Shown here: in pieces, positions 17,694 through 25,816 of the stretch | How positions within the stretch are numbered: the stretch's first letter is position 1 | How the letters are laid out: each line of letters begins with the position of its first letter | Program-made: the position numbers and the translations under genes | The notes under the pieces: generated by a model | Databases searched by the model: none | What the model saw: only the letters and a program-made list of their open reading frames with translations | Told to the model about the DNA's origin: nothing | NCBI RefSeq assembly: GCF_014303395.1 | Contig: NZ_CP060298.1 | Location: forward strand, 124,001 to 188,000 | From: Nakamurella sp. PAMC28650 | GTDB taxonomy: Bacteria > Actinomycetota > Actinomycetes > Mycobacteriales > Nakamurellaceae | Length of the DNA: 64,000 nt | Reading direction: 5' to 3'

Positions 17694-19394
17694 GTGTGGA
17701 CCCTGGCGCTGATCGGACTCGTCGGCGGTCTGATCACCGGTATCTCGCCGTGCGTCCTGCCGGTGCTGCCCGCGGTGTTCATGGCCGGTTCGAACAGTCG
17801 GCGGCCCTATCCCGTGGTGCTCGGGCTGACGCTGAGCTTCAGCGTCTTCACCCTGCTCGGCACCCTGGTCCTGAGCGCGCTGCACCTGCCGCAGGGCGTC
17901 ATCCGCTGGGCCGGACTGATCATGCTGGTGCTGCTCGGCCTCGGGATGATCGTGCCGGGGTTCGAGGCTCTGCTGGAGAGGCCGTTCGCCCGGATCCCCG
18001 CGCTGAACCTCAGTCGGAACGGCGGCGGGTTCGTGCTCGGTCTGGCCCTCGGTGCGGTCTACGTGCCCTGCGCCGGGCCGGTACTGGCGGCCATCACGGT
18101 GGCCGGCGCGACCGGGCACATCGGCCTCCGCACGGTGGCGCTGACGTTTGCGTTCGCGGGCGGCACAGCCATCCCGCTGCTGGTCCTCGCGCTGGCCGGC
18201 AACAGGGTGGGCGCCAGGGTCAAGGTCTTCCAGGCCCACCAGCGCGGCATCCGGATCGGTGCCGGCCTGGTCGTTCTCGCTCTGGCCGTCGCCCTGACGT
18301 TCAACGTCACCGACTTCCTGCAACGGGCCGTCCCCGACTACACGACCGGTCTGGACACCGCCATCGGTGCGTCCGCGGTACCGCAGGTCGGGGAAGCGCC
18401 GCCGAACGACGCCGCCCTGGCCATCTGCGGGCAGGACCTCCGGGCCACGCTGCTGGGATGCGGCCCGGCGCCGCAGATCGCCGGGATCTCGCAGTGGCTC
18501 AACACCCCGGGCGGCGCTCCGGTCGACCTCGCCGCCCTGAAGGGGAAGGTGGTGCTGGTCGATTTCTGGGCGTACTCGTGTATCAACTGCCAGCGCGCCG
18601 TCCCGCACCTGAACGCCTGGTACTCCGCCTACGCCGCCGACGGTCTGGAAGTGATCGGCGTGCACACGCCGGAGTACGCGTTCGAGCACGTGGCGGGCAA
18701 CGTCGAGGCGGGCGTGCGGCGGCTCGGGGTCCGGTACCCGGTGGCCCTGGACGACGACTACACGACCTGGAACAACTTCGGCAACCAGAACTGGCCGACG
18801 GAGTACCTGATCGATTCGACGGGTCAGGTCCGGCACGTGTCCATCGGCGAAGGCCGGTACGGCGCGACGGAGGGCCTGATCCGCAAGCTGCTGCAGACGG
18901 CCACACCGGGAGTGGAGCTTCCGAGCGCCACCATCGTCGACGACAACACCCCGACGTCCACGGATCTCACCGCCGAGACCTATCTGGGCGCGAAGCTTGC
19001 GCAGAACTACACGGGCAGCCCGGCGCTGGCCGCCGGCACCCGCACGTACCGCTCCCCGATCACCCTCGCCGACGACTCGTTCGCGCTGTCCGGCGGCTGG
19101 ACCGCCGACGACGAATCGATCACGGCGACGTCAGGGGCCGTCATCCGACTCAACTGCCTGGCGAGCGCGGTCTTCCTGGATGTCGGAGGGACCGGGACGA
19201 TCACCGCGACCGTCGACGGGCGTACCACGACGTATCCTGTCTCCGGGGCACCCGACATCCATTCACTCCTGCCGGCCGTGTCGGCCGGGGGCGCGGCCGA
19301 CGAGAACATCGCCGGCGCAGCGGTGCAGAAGCGGCGGACCATGGAGATCACGCTCTCACCCGGTCTGCGCGCGTACTCCTTCACCTTCGGGTGA
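17694..19394 (+). CDS. dipZ: DipZ-type fusion: CcdA-like membrane domain plus periplasmic thioredoxin-like domain
   Basis: A 566-aa protein. Residues ~1-215 form a six-helix CcdA/DsbD-like domain with the paired cysteines in '[14 protein letters not shown]' and '[10 protein letters not shown]', which carry electrons across the membrane. A thioredoxin-like domain follows, with the redox motif '[10 protein letters not shown]' near residue 292, and then a beta-rich C-terminal domain of about 150 residues. This order matches mycobacterial DipZ. The likely role is to pass reducing power to extracytoplasmic thiol proteins. GTGs at 17694 and 17685 are both possible; neither has a strong ribosome site. 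In M. tuberculosis dipZ lies between mpt83 and mpt70, which are SigK targets; sigK is 2-4 kb away here. Confidence 0.88.
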   Translation: MWTLALIGLVGGLITGISPCVLPVLPAVFMAGSNSRRPYPVVLGLTLSFSVFTLLGTLVLSALHLPQGVIRWAGLIMLVLLGLGMIVPGFEALLERPFARIPALNLSRNGGGFVLGLALGAVYVPCAGPVLAAITVAGATGHIGLRTVALTFAFAGGTAIPLLVLALAGNRVGARVKVFQAHQRGIRIGAGLVVLALAVALTFNVTDFLQRAVPDYTTGLDTAIGASAVPQVGEAPPNDAALAICGQDLRATLLGCGPAPQIAGISQWLNTPGGAPVDLAALKGKVVLVDFWAYSCINCQRAVPHLNAWYSAYAADGLEVIGVHTPEYAFEHVAGNVEAGVRRLGVRYPVALDDDYTTWNNFGNQNWPTEYLIDSTGQVRHVSIGEGRYGATEGLIRKLLQTATPGVELPSATIVDDNTPTSTDLTAETYLGAKLAQNYTGSPALAAGTRTYRSPITLADDSFALSGGWTADDESITATSGAVIRLNCLASAVFLDVGGTGTITATVDGRTTTYPVSGAPDIHSLLPAVSAGGAADENIAGAAVQKRRTMEITLSPGLRAYSFTFG

Positions 19395-19685
19395 CGATGC
19401 CGGACTCTGTGCAAGGCCCGGCCCGGGGAGGAAGGCCACACCCGGTACCGGGAGCTTCGGTGGTGCCTGCGGTGCCTGCAGTGGCTGGGCCGACTGCCAC
19501 TGCGGCTGGGCGAGCCTGCGCACCCGGTGCTCGGACACCACCCTGGCGATCCGACCTCCGGACCGGCACAGCAACAGCGAGTCGACGCCCCTCCTGCGCA
19601 TGTCGTCCGCCACGGCGACCAGATCACCGTCCGGCTTCAGTCGACGTAGCTCGGAGCGTACCGATTCGTTCGAATCCAGATCCAT
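19356..19685 (-). CDS. Small protein, possibly a partial CBS-like domain (uncertain)
   Basis: A 109-aa frame beginning '[20 protein letters not shown]'. Its first half reads '[18 protein letters not shown]' then '[16 protein letters not shown]', which resembles one CBS motif. The second half is Pro/Gln/Ala-rich, derives from short DNA repeats, and overlaps the end of dipZ by 39 bp. A weak GTGAG precedes the ATG. It could be a decayed or spurious gene. Confidence 0.35.
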   Translation of the reverse strand: MDLDSNESVRSELRRLKPDGDLVAVADDMRRRGVDSLLLCRSGGRIARVVSEHRVRRLAQPQWQSAQPLQAPQAPPKLPVPGVAFLPGPGLAQSPASSPEGEGVRAQTG

Positions 19686-19810
19686 GCGTGATCTCACCGT
19701 CCCTGGTGGATTACCCCGAAGGTAGTCAACCACTGCACAGCAAGCTCTACAACGAAGTGTGTGATAGGCGACGAATCATTTGGCGTGCAATCGATTCGAC
19801 CACACCCGGA

Positions 19811-20269
19811 CTACTGGGCGGGAGTGGCCCGCACCACATCGGGGGCGACGCAATCGGTCTTGCCCGCCGACCGCGGACGCTCGGAGATGATCTCCGCGAT
19901 GATCGCCACGGCGATCTCACCGGGCAGCCGGGAACCGATGTCCAGCCCGGCCGGCGTGTGCACGAGAGCACGTAGTTCCGGGGAGACCTGGAGCGCGGCG
20001 AGCACGTCCCGGCCCCGACCACGATTGGCGATCAGGCCGACGTAGGGAACGCCGGCCGCCAGCGCGGCGGTGAGCACCGGGATCTCGTCGGGTAGATGGG
20101 AGGCCACGACGACGGCCGAGGCCGAGGCGGTCAGAGCGACCGCCTCGGCCTCGTTCACCACTTCGACCCGCATGCCGGCACCGGTGCCGACGGCGATCAG
20201 ACCGTCGGCGATCGAACCACTGGCCAGCACGACGATCAGCGGGGCACCCGTCATCTGCTGATCGCTCAT
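19811..20269 (-). CDS. Stand-alone XdhC C-terminal (Rossmann) domain protein
   Basis: A 152-aa protein matching only the Rossmann half of XdhC/CoxI-type molybdoenzyme maturation factors: 'ASHLPDEIPVLTAALAAGVP', 'YVGLIANRGRGRDVLAAL', 'VHTPAGLDIGSRLPGEIAVA' and 'AEIISER' are the hallmark segments. The N-terminal XdhC domain is missing. XdhC proteins bind molybdenum cofactor and help insert its sulfurated form. The ATG overlaps the rskA stop as ATGA, so it is translated from the sigK-rskA message. A molybdopterin oxidoreductase gene diverges from that operon, giving a plausible client, though that link is inferred. Confidence 0.75.
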   Translation of the reverse strand: MSDQQMTGAPLIVVLASGSIADGLIAVGTGAGMRVEVVNEAEAVALTASASAVVVASHLPDEIPVLTAALAAGVPYVGLIANRGRGRDVLAALQVSPELRALVHTPAGLDIGSRLPGEIAVAIIAEIISERPRSAGKTDCVAPDVVRATPAQ

Positions 20270-21114
20270 GCGGAGAGCGGCACCACCCAGAGCGGCTTCG
20301 TGGTCGGCTTGGCGGAACCGTTCGGACCAGGCTCGACGGTCACCCCGACGGCGGTGTCCCCGGCATGCACGTTCGCGGGGATCGCGCCGTAGGTGCCGTC
20401 GGCGCTCTTGTTCAGCACCCCGACCGACGTGGTGGAGGCCGTCGAGCCGGCGCCCCGGATGACCCAGAGTTGGTAGACCTTGCCACTGGGGGCGTCCGGC
20501 AGCGACGGCACCTTCACCAGTGCGGTGTCACAGGCCGGAGCCAGCGTGACGACGCCGCCCGTGCCCACGGTCGGACCCAGAGTCGACTTGATCGTGGCGG
20601 CGGCGACGCAGGCCGGACCACTGGCCACCGAGGGCGTGCTGCTGGACTGCTGGGACACCACCAGGGCGGTGCCACCACCGATCACCAGCACGGCGACGGC
20701 AGCGGCGAGCAACGCCTGCGGACGCCGGTACCAGGCGCGACGCATCGGGATGACGTCTGCCAGCTTCCCGGAGCCCCGGGTCCGGGCGGTGTCACCCGTC
20801 AGGTCGGGAGAAGCTGCGGCGATCATCGCCGCGTCCTCGGCGGCCTGGCGATGACGGCCGAGCGCGGTCCCGTTGACGGTCAGCGGCGGAAGCTGCGGCG
20901 TCTGGGCGATCGCCGCCATCACCGAGCGGCGAAGACTCGCCGGTGGCGTCTGGGCGACGGATCCGCCGAGGGCGGCCGCCGTCTCCTGGAAACCCGTCAG
21001 CTCGGACGTGCACTCGGGGCAGGTCTCCAGGTGGTCGACGAAGAGCACAGCCTCCTCTTCGGGGAGTGCACCCAGCGCCATGGCGCCGGTGTTCAGATGC
21101 TGGTCGGTGATCAT
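20266..21114 (-). CDS. rskA: Anti-sigma-K factor RskA
   Basis: A 282-aa single-pass anti-sigma factor. The N-terminal zinc anti-sigma domain has H28, C32 and C35 in 'DHLETCPEC' (HxxxCxxC). A membrane helix 'LLAAAVAVLVIGGGTALVV' lies near residues 134-152. The external C-terminal domain ('KVYQLWVIRGAGS', 'VGVTVEPGPNGS') is the RskA/SigK-interacting family domain. In mycobacteria RskA holds SigK at the membrane until regulated proteolysis frees it. The ATG overlaps the sigK stop as ATGA. Confidence 0.93.
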   Translation of the reverse strand: MITDQHLNTGAMALGALPEEEAVLFVDHLETCPECTSELTGFQETAAALGGSVAQTPPASLRRSVMAAIAQTPQLPPLTVNGTALGRHRQAAEDAAMIAAASPDLTGDTARTRGSGKLADVIPMRRAWYRRPQALLAAAVAVLVIGGGTALVVSQQSSSTPSVASGPACVAAATIKSTLGPTVGTGGVVTLAPACDTALVKVPSLPDAPSGKVYQLWVIRGAGSTASTTSVGVLNKSADGTYGAIPANVHAGDTAVGVTVEPGPNGSAKPTTKPLWVVPLSA

Positions 21115-21743
21115 GCCTCTACTCCCAAGCAGTCACGAAGACGGATCATGCCGTCCCGTAGCCGGGTCTTGATGGTCGGAAGTGGCGTGGTGAGCAGTTC
21201 GGCTACCTCACGGTAGGTGTATCCGCTGTAGTACGCCAGTGTGATGGATTCACGTTGTAGATCGGTGAGCGTGGTCAGGCACTTCTGGACTGCTTTTCGT
21301 TCGAAACTCGACTCGACGGCCTCGACCACCGAATCGATCTCCACCTCGTGCGAGGCGTAGGCGACCTTCAGCTCGCGATCGGCAGAGGCCTGAGCCGATC
21401 GGACCCGATCGACCGACCGGGCATGCGTGAGCGTCATCACCCATGATGTCGCCGAACCCCGCGCCGCGTCGAAGCGACTGGCCCTCCGCCAGATCTCCAG
21501 GAAGACCTCCTGGGCCACTTCCTCGGCCTGGCTCGGATTGCGGACGATCCGGCGGGCGAGCCCGAAGACACGGCCGGCGAAGGAGTCGTACAACATCTCG
21601 AAGGCACGCTCGTCGCCGAGCGCGATGCGCCGCAGGAGTTCATCGGGTGCAGGACTGGCTGTGGCGCCGTTGGGCACGTCCCGTTGGTCCGGCAACGATG
21701 GCACTGCCGTCAATCCCCGCAGTACGGGGCCGGTAGCTGACAT
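21111..21743 (-). CDS. sigK: ECF sigma factor SigK
   Basis: A 210-aa ECF sigma factor. Region 2 is in 'GDERAFEMLYDSFAGRVFGL' and 'PSQAEEVAQEVFLEIWRRA'; region 4 is in 'LQRESITLAYYSGYTYREVA' and 'PLPTIKTRLRDGMIRLRDCL'. These match SigK of mycobacteria, and the gene is coupled to rskA. The ATG at 21743 is preceded by GAAGG at 9 nt; an in-frame ATG/TTG 11 codons upstream lacks support. A near-consensus SigK promoter lies 54-80 nt upstream, so the operon is probably autoregulated. Confidence 0.92.
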   Translation of the reverse strand: MSATGPVLRGLTAVPSLPDQRDVPNGATASPAPDELLRRIALGDERAFEMLYDSFAGRVFGLARRIVRNPSQAEEVAQEVFLEIWRRASRFDAARGSATSWVMTLTHARSVDRVRSAQASADRELKVAYASHEVEIDSVVEAVESSFERKAVQKCLTTLTDLQRESITLAYYSGYTYREVAELLTTPLPTIKTRLRDGMIRLRDCLGVEA

Positions 21744-21796
21744 GTGGACGAACCTTCGTTTCGCGATGGTGAGCATGCGTTGGTGGTCGAACAGTC

Positions 21797-21823
21797 ATTC
21801 GGCGCCGAGGCGCGCGTGGATGG
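21797..21823 (-). promoter_or_regulatory. Predicted SigK-dependent promoter of sigK-rskA-xdhC
   Basis: On the minus strand CCATCC (21823-21818) and CCGAAT (21802-21797) are separated by 15 nt. The mycobacterial SigK consensus I recall is CCATCC, 16-17 nt, CCGAAT, so both hexamers match exactly and the spacer is one short. The -10 lies 54 nt upstream of the sigK ATG. Other parts of the 319-bp sigK-molybdoenzyme interval hold a hairpin at 22016-22044. Confidence 0.65.
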
Positions 21824-22015
21824 CCCGGGGGCGAAGTCGTGGACACGCGACGACGCCGAAGTCTTACCGGTGTCTTACTGATCCACTTCCAGCCGCTGTG
21901 CGACTGCCGGCCGGCCGCCATCTGGTCCACACTCGGCTGGGTGGTCCCGCCCGTGGCGGATCCGCCGCTCGAACCCTCCTGCAGTCCCCTGCAAGGCGCT
22001 TCACACCTCTCCCAC

Positions 22016-22044
22016 AAGGCCCGTTGTCCCATCCAACGGGCCTT
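22016..22044 (+). promoter_or_regulatory. Perfect 11-bp stem-loop in the leader of the molybdopterin oxidoreductase gene
   Basis: AAGGCCCGTTG (22016-22026) pairs with CAACGGGCCTT (22034-22044) around a 7-nt loop, followed by only a short T-run (TC). It ends 18 bp before the ATG at 22063 and 7 bp before the ribosome site. It resembles an intrinsic terminator or attenuator. It could also end read-in from upstream; a riboswitch is not recognisable. Confidence 0.55.
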
Positions 22045-22062
22045 TCGCAGCGAAGGACAGGC

Positions 22063-23868
22063 ATGACCACCACATCACGGCCGACCCCCACCCCGGGTCC
22101 CGCCAGCACTGGCTCTGGCCGCCGACCGTGGCAGCCGGGCATCGCCGTTTCCGCACTCGTCGGCGTTGTCGCCATGGGCCTGGCCATCGCCATCGCCGAA
22201 CTGATCTCCGCGCTGGGTGTCTGGCTCGGCTGGCTCTCCAGTGCCTCCTCCGCGATCACCTCCCTGGGCAACAGCTTCATCAAGCTGACGCCCGAATGGC
22301 TCAAGGAGTATGCGATCCGCACCTTCGGATCGCACGACAAGGACGCCCTGCGCGTCGGGATGTACGTCACCCTCCTGATCGTCGCGCTGATCATCGGCAT
22401 CGTCGCCCGGCTGAGCCCCCGCATCGCCGCCGGCATCACGGTGCTGCTGATCGTGGTGACGCTCGTCGCCATCTTCACCACCACCGGCGTCGTCGCATTC
22501 GACGCCCTCCCGATCATCGTCGGCGGGGCGGTCGGCATCTACCTGCTGGTCACGGTCTTCCGCCGGACCGTCGATCCCTCGGTGCTGGCCCTGTCCGGGC
22601 CGGCCGGCAAGTCCTCCGTCGGGAGCACCTCCCGGACTTCCGTCACGAGTTCGGCCGCTCCCGCCCTCGAAACCATCGACACGACCGCCGACAGCGACGT
22701 CTACGACTCCAAGCCGGGGTCCTCGGGTGACCAGCATCCGATGGCACTGGCCGGCCGGGGCACCGGCGCGACCACCCCGGCACGCTCCGGGCTCGACCGT
22801 CGTCAGTTCTTCCGGCTGGCCGCCATCGGTGCGGTCGTCGCCGTCGCCGCGGGCGCCATCTCCCGCTGGATCCCGAGCTCCGCTGCGGTCACCGCCAGCC
22901 GGGCCAAGGCCATCGTGCCGGTGCCCTCCTCCCGGCAGGCCGTGCCGGCCGGTGTCGACCTCAAGATCGACGGCATCACCCCGTACATCACTCCGCTGAC
23001 CGGAGCCGACGACGTCAAGTTCTACCGCGTCGACACCGCGTTCGTGCCCCCGAACGTGACCTCCGAGGAGTGGGGCCTGAAGATCCACGGCATGGTCGAC
23101 AAGGAGATCAGCATCAACTACGGCGACCTGATCGCCCGTCCGCAGATCGAGCGGACCATCACGCTGACCTGCGTGTCCAACCCGGTCGGTGGCCACTACG
23201 CCGGTAACGCGACCTGGATCGGTGCCCGGATCGACGACCTCCTCAAGGAGGCCGGACCCAATGGGGGCGCCGACTGCGTGCTCTGCACCAGCAAGGACGG
23301 GTTCACCCTCACCGCTCCGCTGGACGCGTTGCTGGACGGCCGCGACGCCATGCTGGCCGTGGCGATGAACGGTGAGGTACTGCCGATCGAACATGGTTTC
23401 CCGGTGCGCATGGTGGTCCCCGGCCTGTACGGCTACGTGTCTGCGACCAAATGGGTGGTCGACATGAAACTGTCCAAGTTCTCGCAGGAGAGCGCCTACT
23501 GGACTCAGCGCGGCTGGGCCGACCACGGCCCGATCAAGACCGCGACCCGCATCGACGTCCCGAAGGCCTTCGCCCAGTTCCCGGCCGGCGACGTCACCAT
23601 CGGTGGTGTCGCCTGGGCCCAGCACCGCGGGATCAACAAGGTCGAGGTCCAGATCGACGGCGGCCCGTGGCTGGCCGCCGAGCTGGCCGGCGACGCCTCG
23701 ATCGACACCTGGAGGCAGTGGAAGTACACCTGGAAGGCCACCAAGGGCACCCACTCGGTGCAGGCCAGGGCCACCGACGGCACCGGAGCGGTGCAGACTG
23801 CGACCGTCGCAGACGTCCTGCCCAACGGCGCCAGTGGCTACGACTCGCGGAGCATCGTCATCAACTGA
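22063..23868 (+). CDS. Membrane-anchored molybdopterin-dependent oxidoreductase (sulfite-oxidase family)
   Basis: A 601-aa protein. Residues ~25-170 hold four membrane helices, followed by a linker and an internal twin-arginine-like segment 'DRRQFFRLAAIGAVV' near residue 245. A sulfite-oxidase-type molybdopterin domain then spans ~300-490. Cys370 in 'LTCVSNPVGGHYAGNATWIG' is the expected molybdenum ligand. The C-terminal ~100 residues form the Mo-co dimerisation domain ('VEVQIDGGPW', 'RATDGTGAVQT'). The ATG at 22063 has AAGGACAGG in front. Similar proteins (Rv0218-type) face the outside; the substrate is unknown. It diverges from sigK. Confidence 0.9.
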   Translation: MTTTSRPTPTPGPASTGSGRRPWQPGIAVSALVGVVAMGLAIAIAELISALGVWLGWLSSASSAITSLGNSFIKLTPEWLKEYAIRTFGSHDKDALRVGMYVTLLIVALIIGIVARLSPRIAAGITVLLIVVTLVAIFTTTGVVAFDALPIIVGGAVGIYLLVTVFRRTVDPSVLALSGPAGKSSVGSTSRTSVTSSAAPALETIDTTADSDVYDSKPGSSGDQHPMALAGRGTGATTPARSGLDRRQFFRLAAIGAVVAVAAGAISRWIPSSAAVTASRAKAIVPVPSSRQAVPAGVDLKIDGITPYITPLTGADDVKFYRVDTAFVPPNVTSEEWGLKIHGMVDKEISINYGDLIARPQIERTITLTCVSNPVGGHYAGNATWIGARIDDLLKEAGPNGGADCVLCTSKDGFTLTAPLDALLDGRDAMLAVAMNGEVLPIEHGFPVRMVVPGLYGYVSATKWVVDMKLSKFSQESAYWTQRGWADHGPIKTATRIDVPKAFAQFPAGDVTIGGVAWAQHRGINKVEVQIDGGPWLAAELAGDASIDTWRQWKYTWKATKGTHSVQARATDGTGAVQTATVADVLPNGASGYDSRSIVIN

Positions 23869-23897
23869 CGGAATCCCCCCCCGCAGACCCCCCGCCC

Positions 23898-23930
23898 GCG
23901 CATACAAAAGCCCTTGGCGCATACAAAAGC
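23898..23930. repeat. 14-bp direct repeat, 19-bp period
   Basis: The motif gcgcatacaaaagc occurs at 23898-23911 and 23917-23930, just before the terminator hairpin. The region is non-coding. No function is apparent. Confidence 0.6.
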
Positions 23931-23945
23931 GCCCGGCGCGTCTCG

Positions 23946-23988
23946 AAGTGCCCGAAATCCCCTCCTAGGAGGCCGATTTCGGGCACTT
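23946..23988 (+). terminator. Strong stem-loop terminator after the molybdopterin oxidoreductase
   Basis: AAGTGCCCGAAATC (23946-23959) pairs perfectly over 14 bp with GATTTCGGGCACTT (23975-23988), and the loop itself contains the palindrome CCTCCTAGGAGG. It is followed by TTCGTC rather than a long U-tract, as is common in high-GC actinobacteria. Confidence 0.75.
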
Positions 23989-24064
23989 TCGTCTGCGCGA
24001 GCCGCGCCTGGACGCGCAGGACCGCCGCAGGTCGCACAGAATTCGCCTGGCAGGATCTGGTCCC

Positions 24065-24688
24065 ATGATCAAGTGGGTGGTGTTCGACCTCGGCGACGTC
24101 GTGCTGCGCAGTACGAGCGCGCTACCGGAACTGGCGGCCCTGCTGGGCGTCGCCCCGGACCGGTTCGACGAGGCCTACTTCGCCCACCGCCGCCAGTACG
24201 ACCTGCACACCGATCCGGCGCAGTTCTGGACGGCGGTCGCGGTCGACTCGGGTGCCACCGCACCCGGCGGGGCTCTGATCGAGGAACTCGTCAGGGCCGA
24301 CGACCTCGGGTGGAGCACCACCGATCCGGACACGATGACGTTGATCGACGATCTGGGCCGCTCCCCGGGAACCTTGCTGGCCGTGCTCTCCAACGCCCCG
24401 TCGTCGATGGGCCGGCTGATCCGGACGCAGGCCTGGTCCAGCCGTTTCCAGCACCTGCTGTTCTCCGGCGATCTGGGCCTGGTCAAGCCGGATCCGAGGA
24501 TCTACCGGGCCTTGGTCGACCAGCTGGCCGGTGCCCCGGACGGGCCGGTCGAGCCGGTCGAGGTGGCCTTCCTGGACGACCGCGCCGACAACATCGCGGG
24601 TGCCATCGAGGTCGGCATCCACGGATTCGTGTTCACCGGCGCCGCGCAGGCCCGGGCCGACCTGCGCACGCTGGGGCTGCGCGTCTGA
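24065..24688 (+). CDS. HAD-superfamily hydrolase
   Basis: A 207-aa HAD subfamily IA protein. Motif I 'VVFDLGDVVL' has the nucleophile Asp, but the usual second Asp is Gly, as in the epoxide-hydrolase N-terminal phosphatase-like group ('FDLGGVL'). Motif II is 'LAVLSNAPSS', motif III 'LVKPDPRIY' and motif IV 'VAFLDDRADNI'. Cytoplasmic; the substrate is unknown, and the missing Asp may mean altered or weak phosphatase activity. The ATG at 24065 is the only sensible start; the ribosome site is weak. Confidence 0.85.
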   Translation: MIKWVVFDLGDVVLRSTSALPELAALLGVAPDRFDEAYFAHRRQYDLHTDPAQFWTAVAVDSGATAPGGALIEELVRADDLGWSTTDPDTMTLIDDLGRSPGTLLAVLSNAPSSMGRLIRTQAWSSRFQHLLFSGDLGLVKPDPRIYRALVDQLAGAPDGPVEPVEVAFLDDRADNIAGAIEVGIHGFVFTGAAQARADLRTLGLRV

Positions 24689-24706
24689 CCGGCACGCCGA
24701 CTGCGC

Positions 24707-24889
24707 TCAGCGGCGGTTGCTGATCGACTTGCGGTTGCGGCCGGCAATCGCGCCGACGGCGAGCACGCCGCCCGCGATCAACGCGATCCACAGCACGGTG
24801 TGCACCAGGAAGCCGAGCACGGCGCCCACCAGGCTGAAGGCGATCCAGATGACGATGATCGCGCCGACGACTTTCAGGACCTTGTCCAT
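24707..24889 (-). CDS. Small two-helix membrane protein
   Basis: A 60-aa protein with two hydrophobic stretches (residues ~7-27 and 31-49) and a basic C-terminus 'GRNRKSISNRR'. The ATG at 24889 is preceded by GGAG at 6 nt, which supports a real gene. The upstream 250 bp hold a perfect palindrome ggtgtacacc (24966-24975) and a repeated gaccctgat, possible regulatory sites. The family is not recognised. Confidence 0.65.
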   Translation of the reverse strand: MDKVLKVVGAIIVIWIAFSLVGAVLGFLVHTVLWIALIAGGVLAVGAIAGRNRKSISNRR

Positions 24890-25141
24890 GACATTCTCCG
24901 AGTTTGGCTGCCGAATCGTGCGGACCGGTTGGTACGCGCTGATATCAGGATGCGCCGATCACTCCGGTGTACACCTCCGGGACCGACCCTGATCTTTTTA
25001 TCGGGGTGGACCCTGATGGGAACCTGCTGTGACCTCCGGCGGTGACCCCCAGCCGGAGTAGGCGGCCGCGGCCTGACCATGACGCCGCTGGAACGACGTC
25101 GACCGGCAACCACCCATTCCGCGACTACCTAAACTGGGTCG

Positions 25142-25813
25142 GTGACCGAGCCTTCCCTGCCCATGACGGCGCCCGCCGGCCGAACCTTCGACGCGGTGCT
25201 TTTCGACATGGACGGAACCTTGATCGATTCCACGCCGGCGGTCGAGAGATCATGGGCCACTTGGGGTGTGGAGTACGGCCTGGTCCGCCCGGCGCTCGAG
25301 GCCGGCCACGGCCAACCCGCATCGCAGTTGGTCAGAGCGCTGTTGGGACCCGACCGGGTGGACGCGGGCCTGCTGCGCATCGCCGAGCTGGAGATGGGTG
25401 ACCTGCTCGACATCACCGTCCTGCCCGGTGCCGTCGAGCTGCTGGCGTCCGTGCCCTGGGACCGGGTCGCCATCGTCACCTCCGCCACCAGGCCGCTGGC
25501 GATCGCCCGGATCAGCGCTGCCGGCCTGACCGCGCCGGCCGTCGTCGTCACCTTCGACGACGTGGCCAAGGGCAAGCCGGACCCGGAACCGTTCCTGACC
25601 GGGGCCGCCCGCCTCGGTATCGATCCGACCCGGTGCCTCGTCGTGGAAGACGCCCCGGCCGGTGTCGCGTCCGGGCGCGCGGCGGGGTGCGCGACGCTCG
25701 CCGTCACCACCACCAGCACCCGTGCGGAACTGGATGCCGATCTGGTCGTCGACAGCCTGACGGAGGTCTCGATCGTCCGGGTCGCCGACGGTTTCTCGCT
25801 GGTGCTGCGCTGA
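25142..25813 (+). CDS. HAD-IA sugar-phosphatase-like protein
   Basis: A 223-aa HAD hydrolase. Motif I 'AVLFDMDGTLIDSTPAVERS' is complete, with DxDGT. Motif II is 'VAIVTSATRPLA', motif III 'VAKGKPDPEPFL' and motif IV 'CLVVEDAPAGVASGRAAG'. These match the glycerol-phosphate, deoxyglucose-phosphate and hexitol phosphatase group; exact substrate unknown. The GTG at 25142 gives the full motif I with 16 residues in front; an ATG at 25163 is an alternative. It converges with the aminotransferase gene, only 3 bp apart. Confidence 0.88.
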   Translation: MTEPSLPMTAPAGRTFDAVLFDMDGTLIDSTPAVERSWATWGVEYGLVRPALEAGHGQPASQLVRALLGPDRVDAGLLRIAELEMGDLLDITVLPGAVELLASVPWDRVAIVTSATRPLAIARISAAGLTAPAVVVTFDDVAKGKPDPEPFLTGAARLGIDPTRCLVVEDAPAGVASGRAAGCATLAVTTTSTRAELDADLVVDSLTEVSIVRVADGFSLVLR

Positions 25814-25816
25814 CGT

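Noticed and set aside
19671-19690. tRNA T-loop-like sequence 'gttcgaatcc'
   Set aside because: No acceptor stem, anticodon arm or CCA-compatible ends surround it; it falls in the small CBS-like frame.
22029-22056. Second SigK promoter directly before the molybdopterin oxidoreductase
   Set aside because: CCATCC is present with a 16-nt spacer, but the -10 would be CGAAGG, a poor match that overlaps the ribosome site; kept only as a weak possibility.
24065-24688. Broken HAD phosphatase because the second motif-I Asp is Gly
   Set aside because: The 'FDLGxV' form is a known natural variant of the HAD family and all other motifs are intact, so it is not called a pseudogene.
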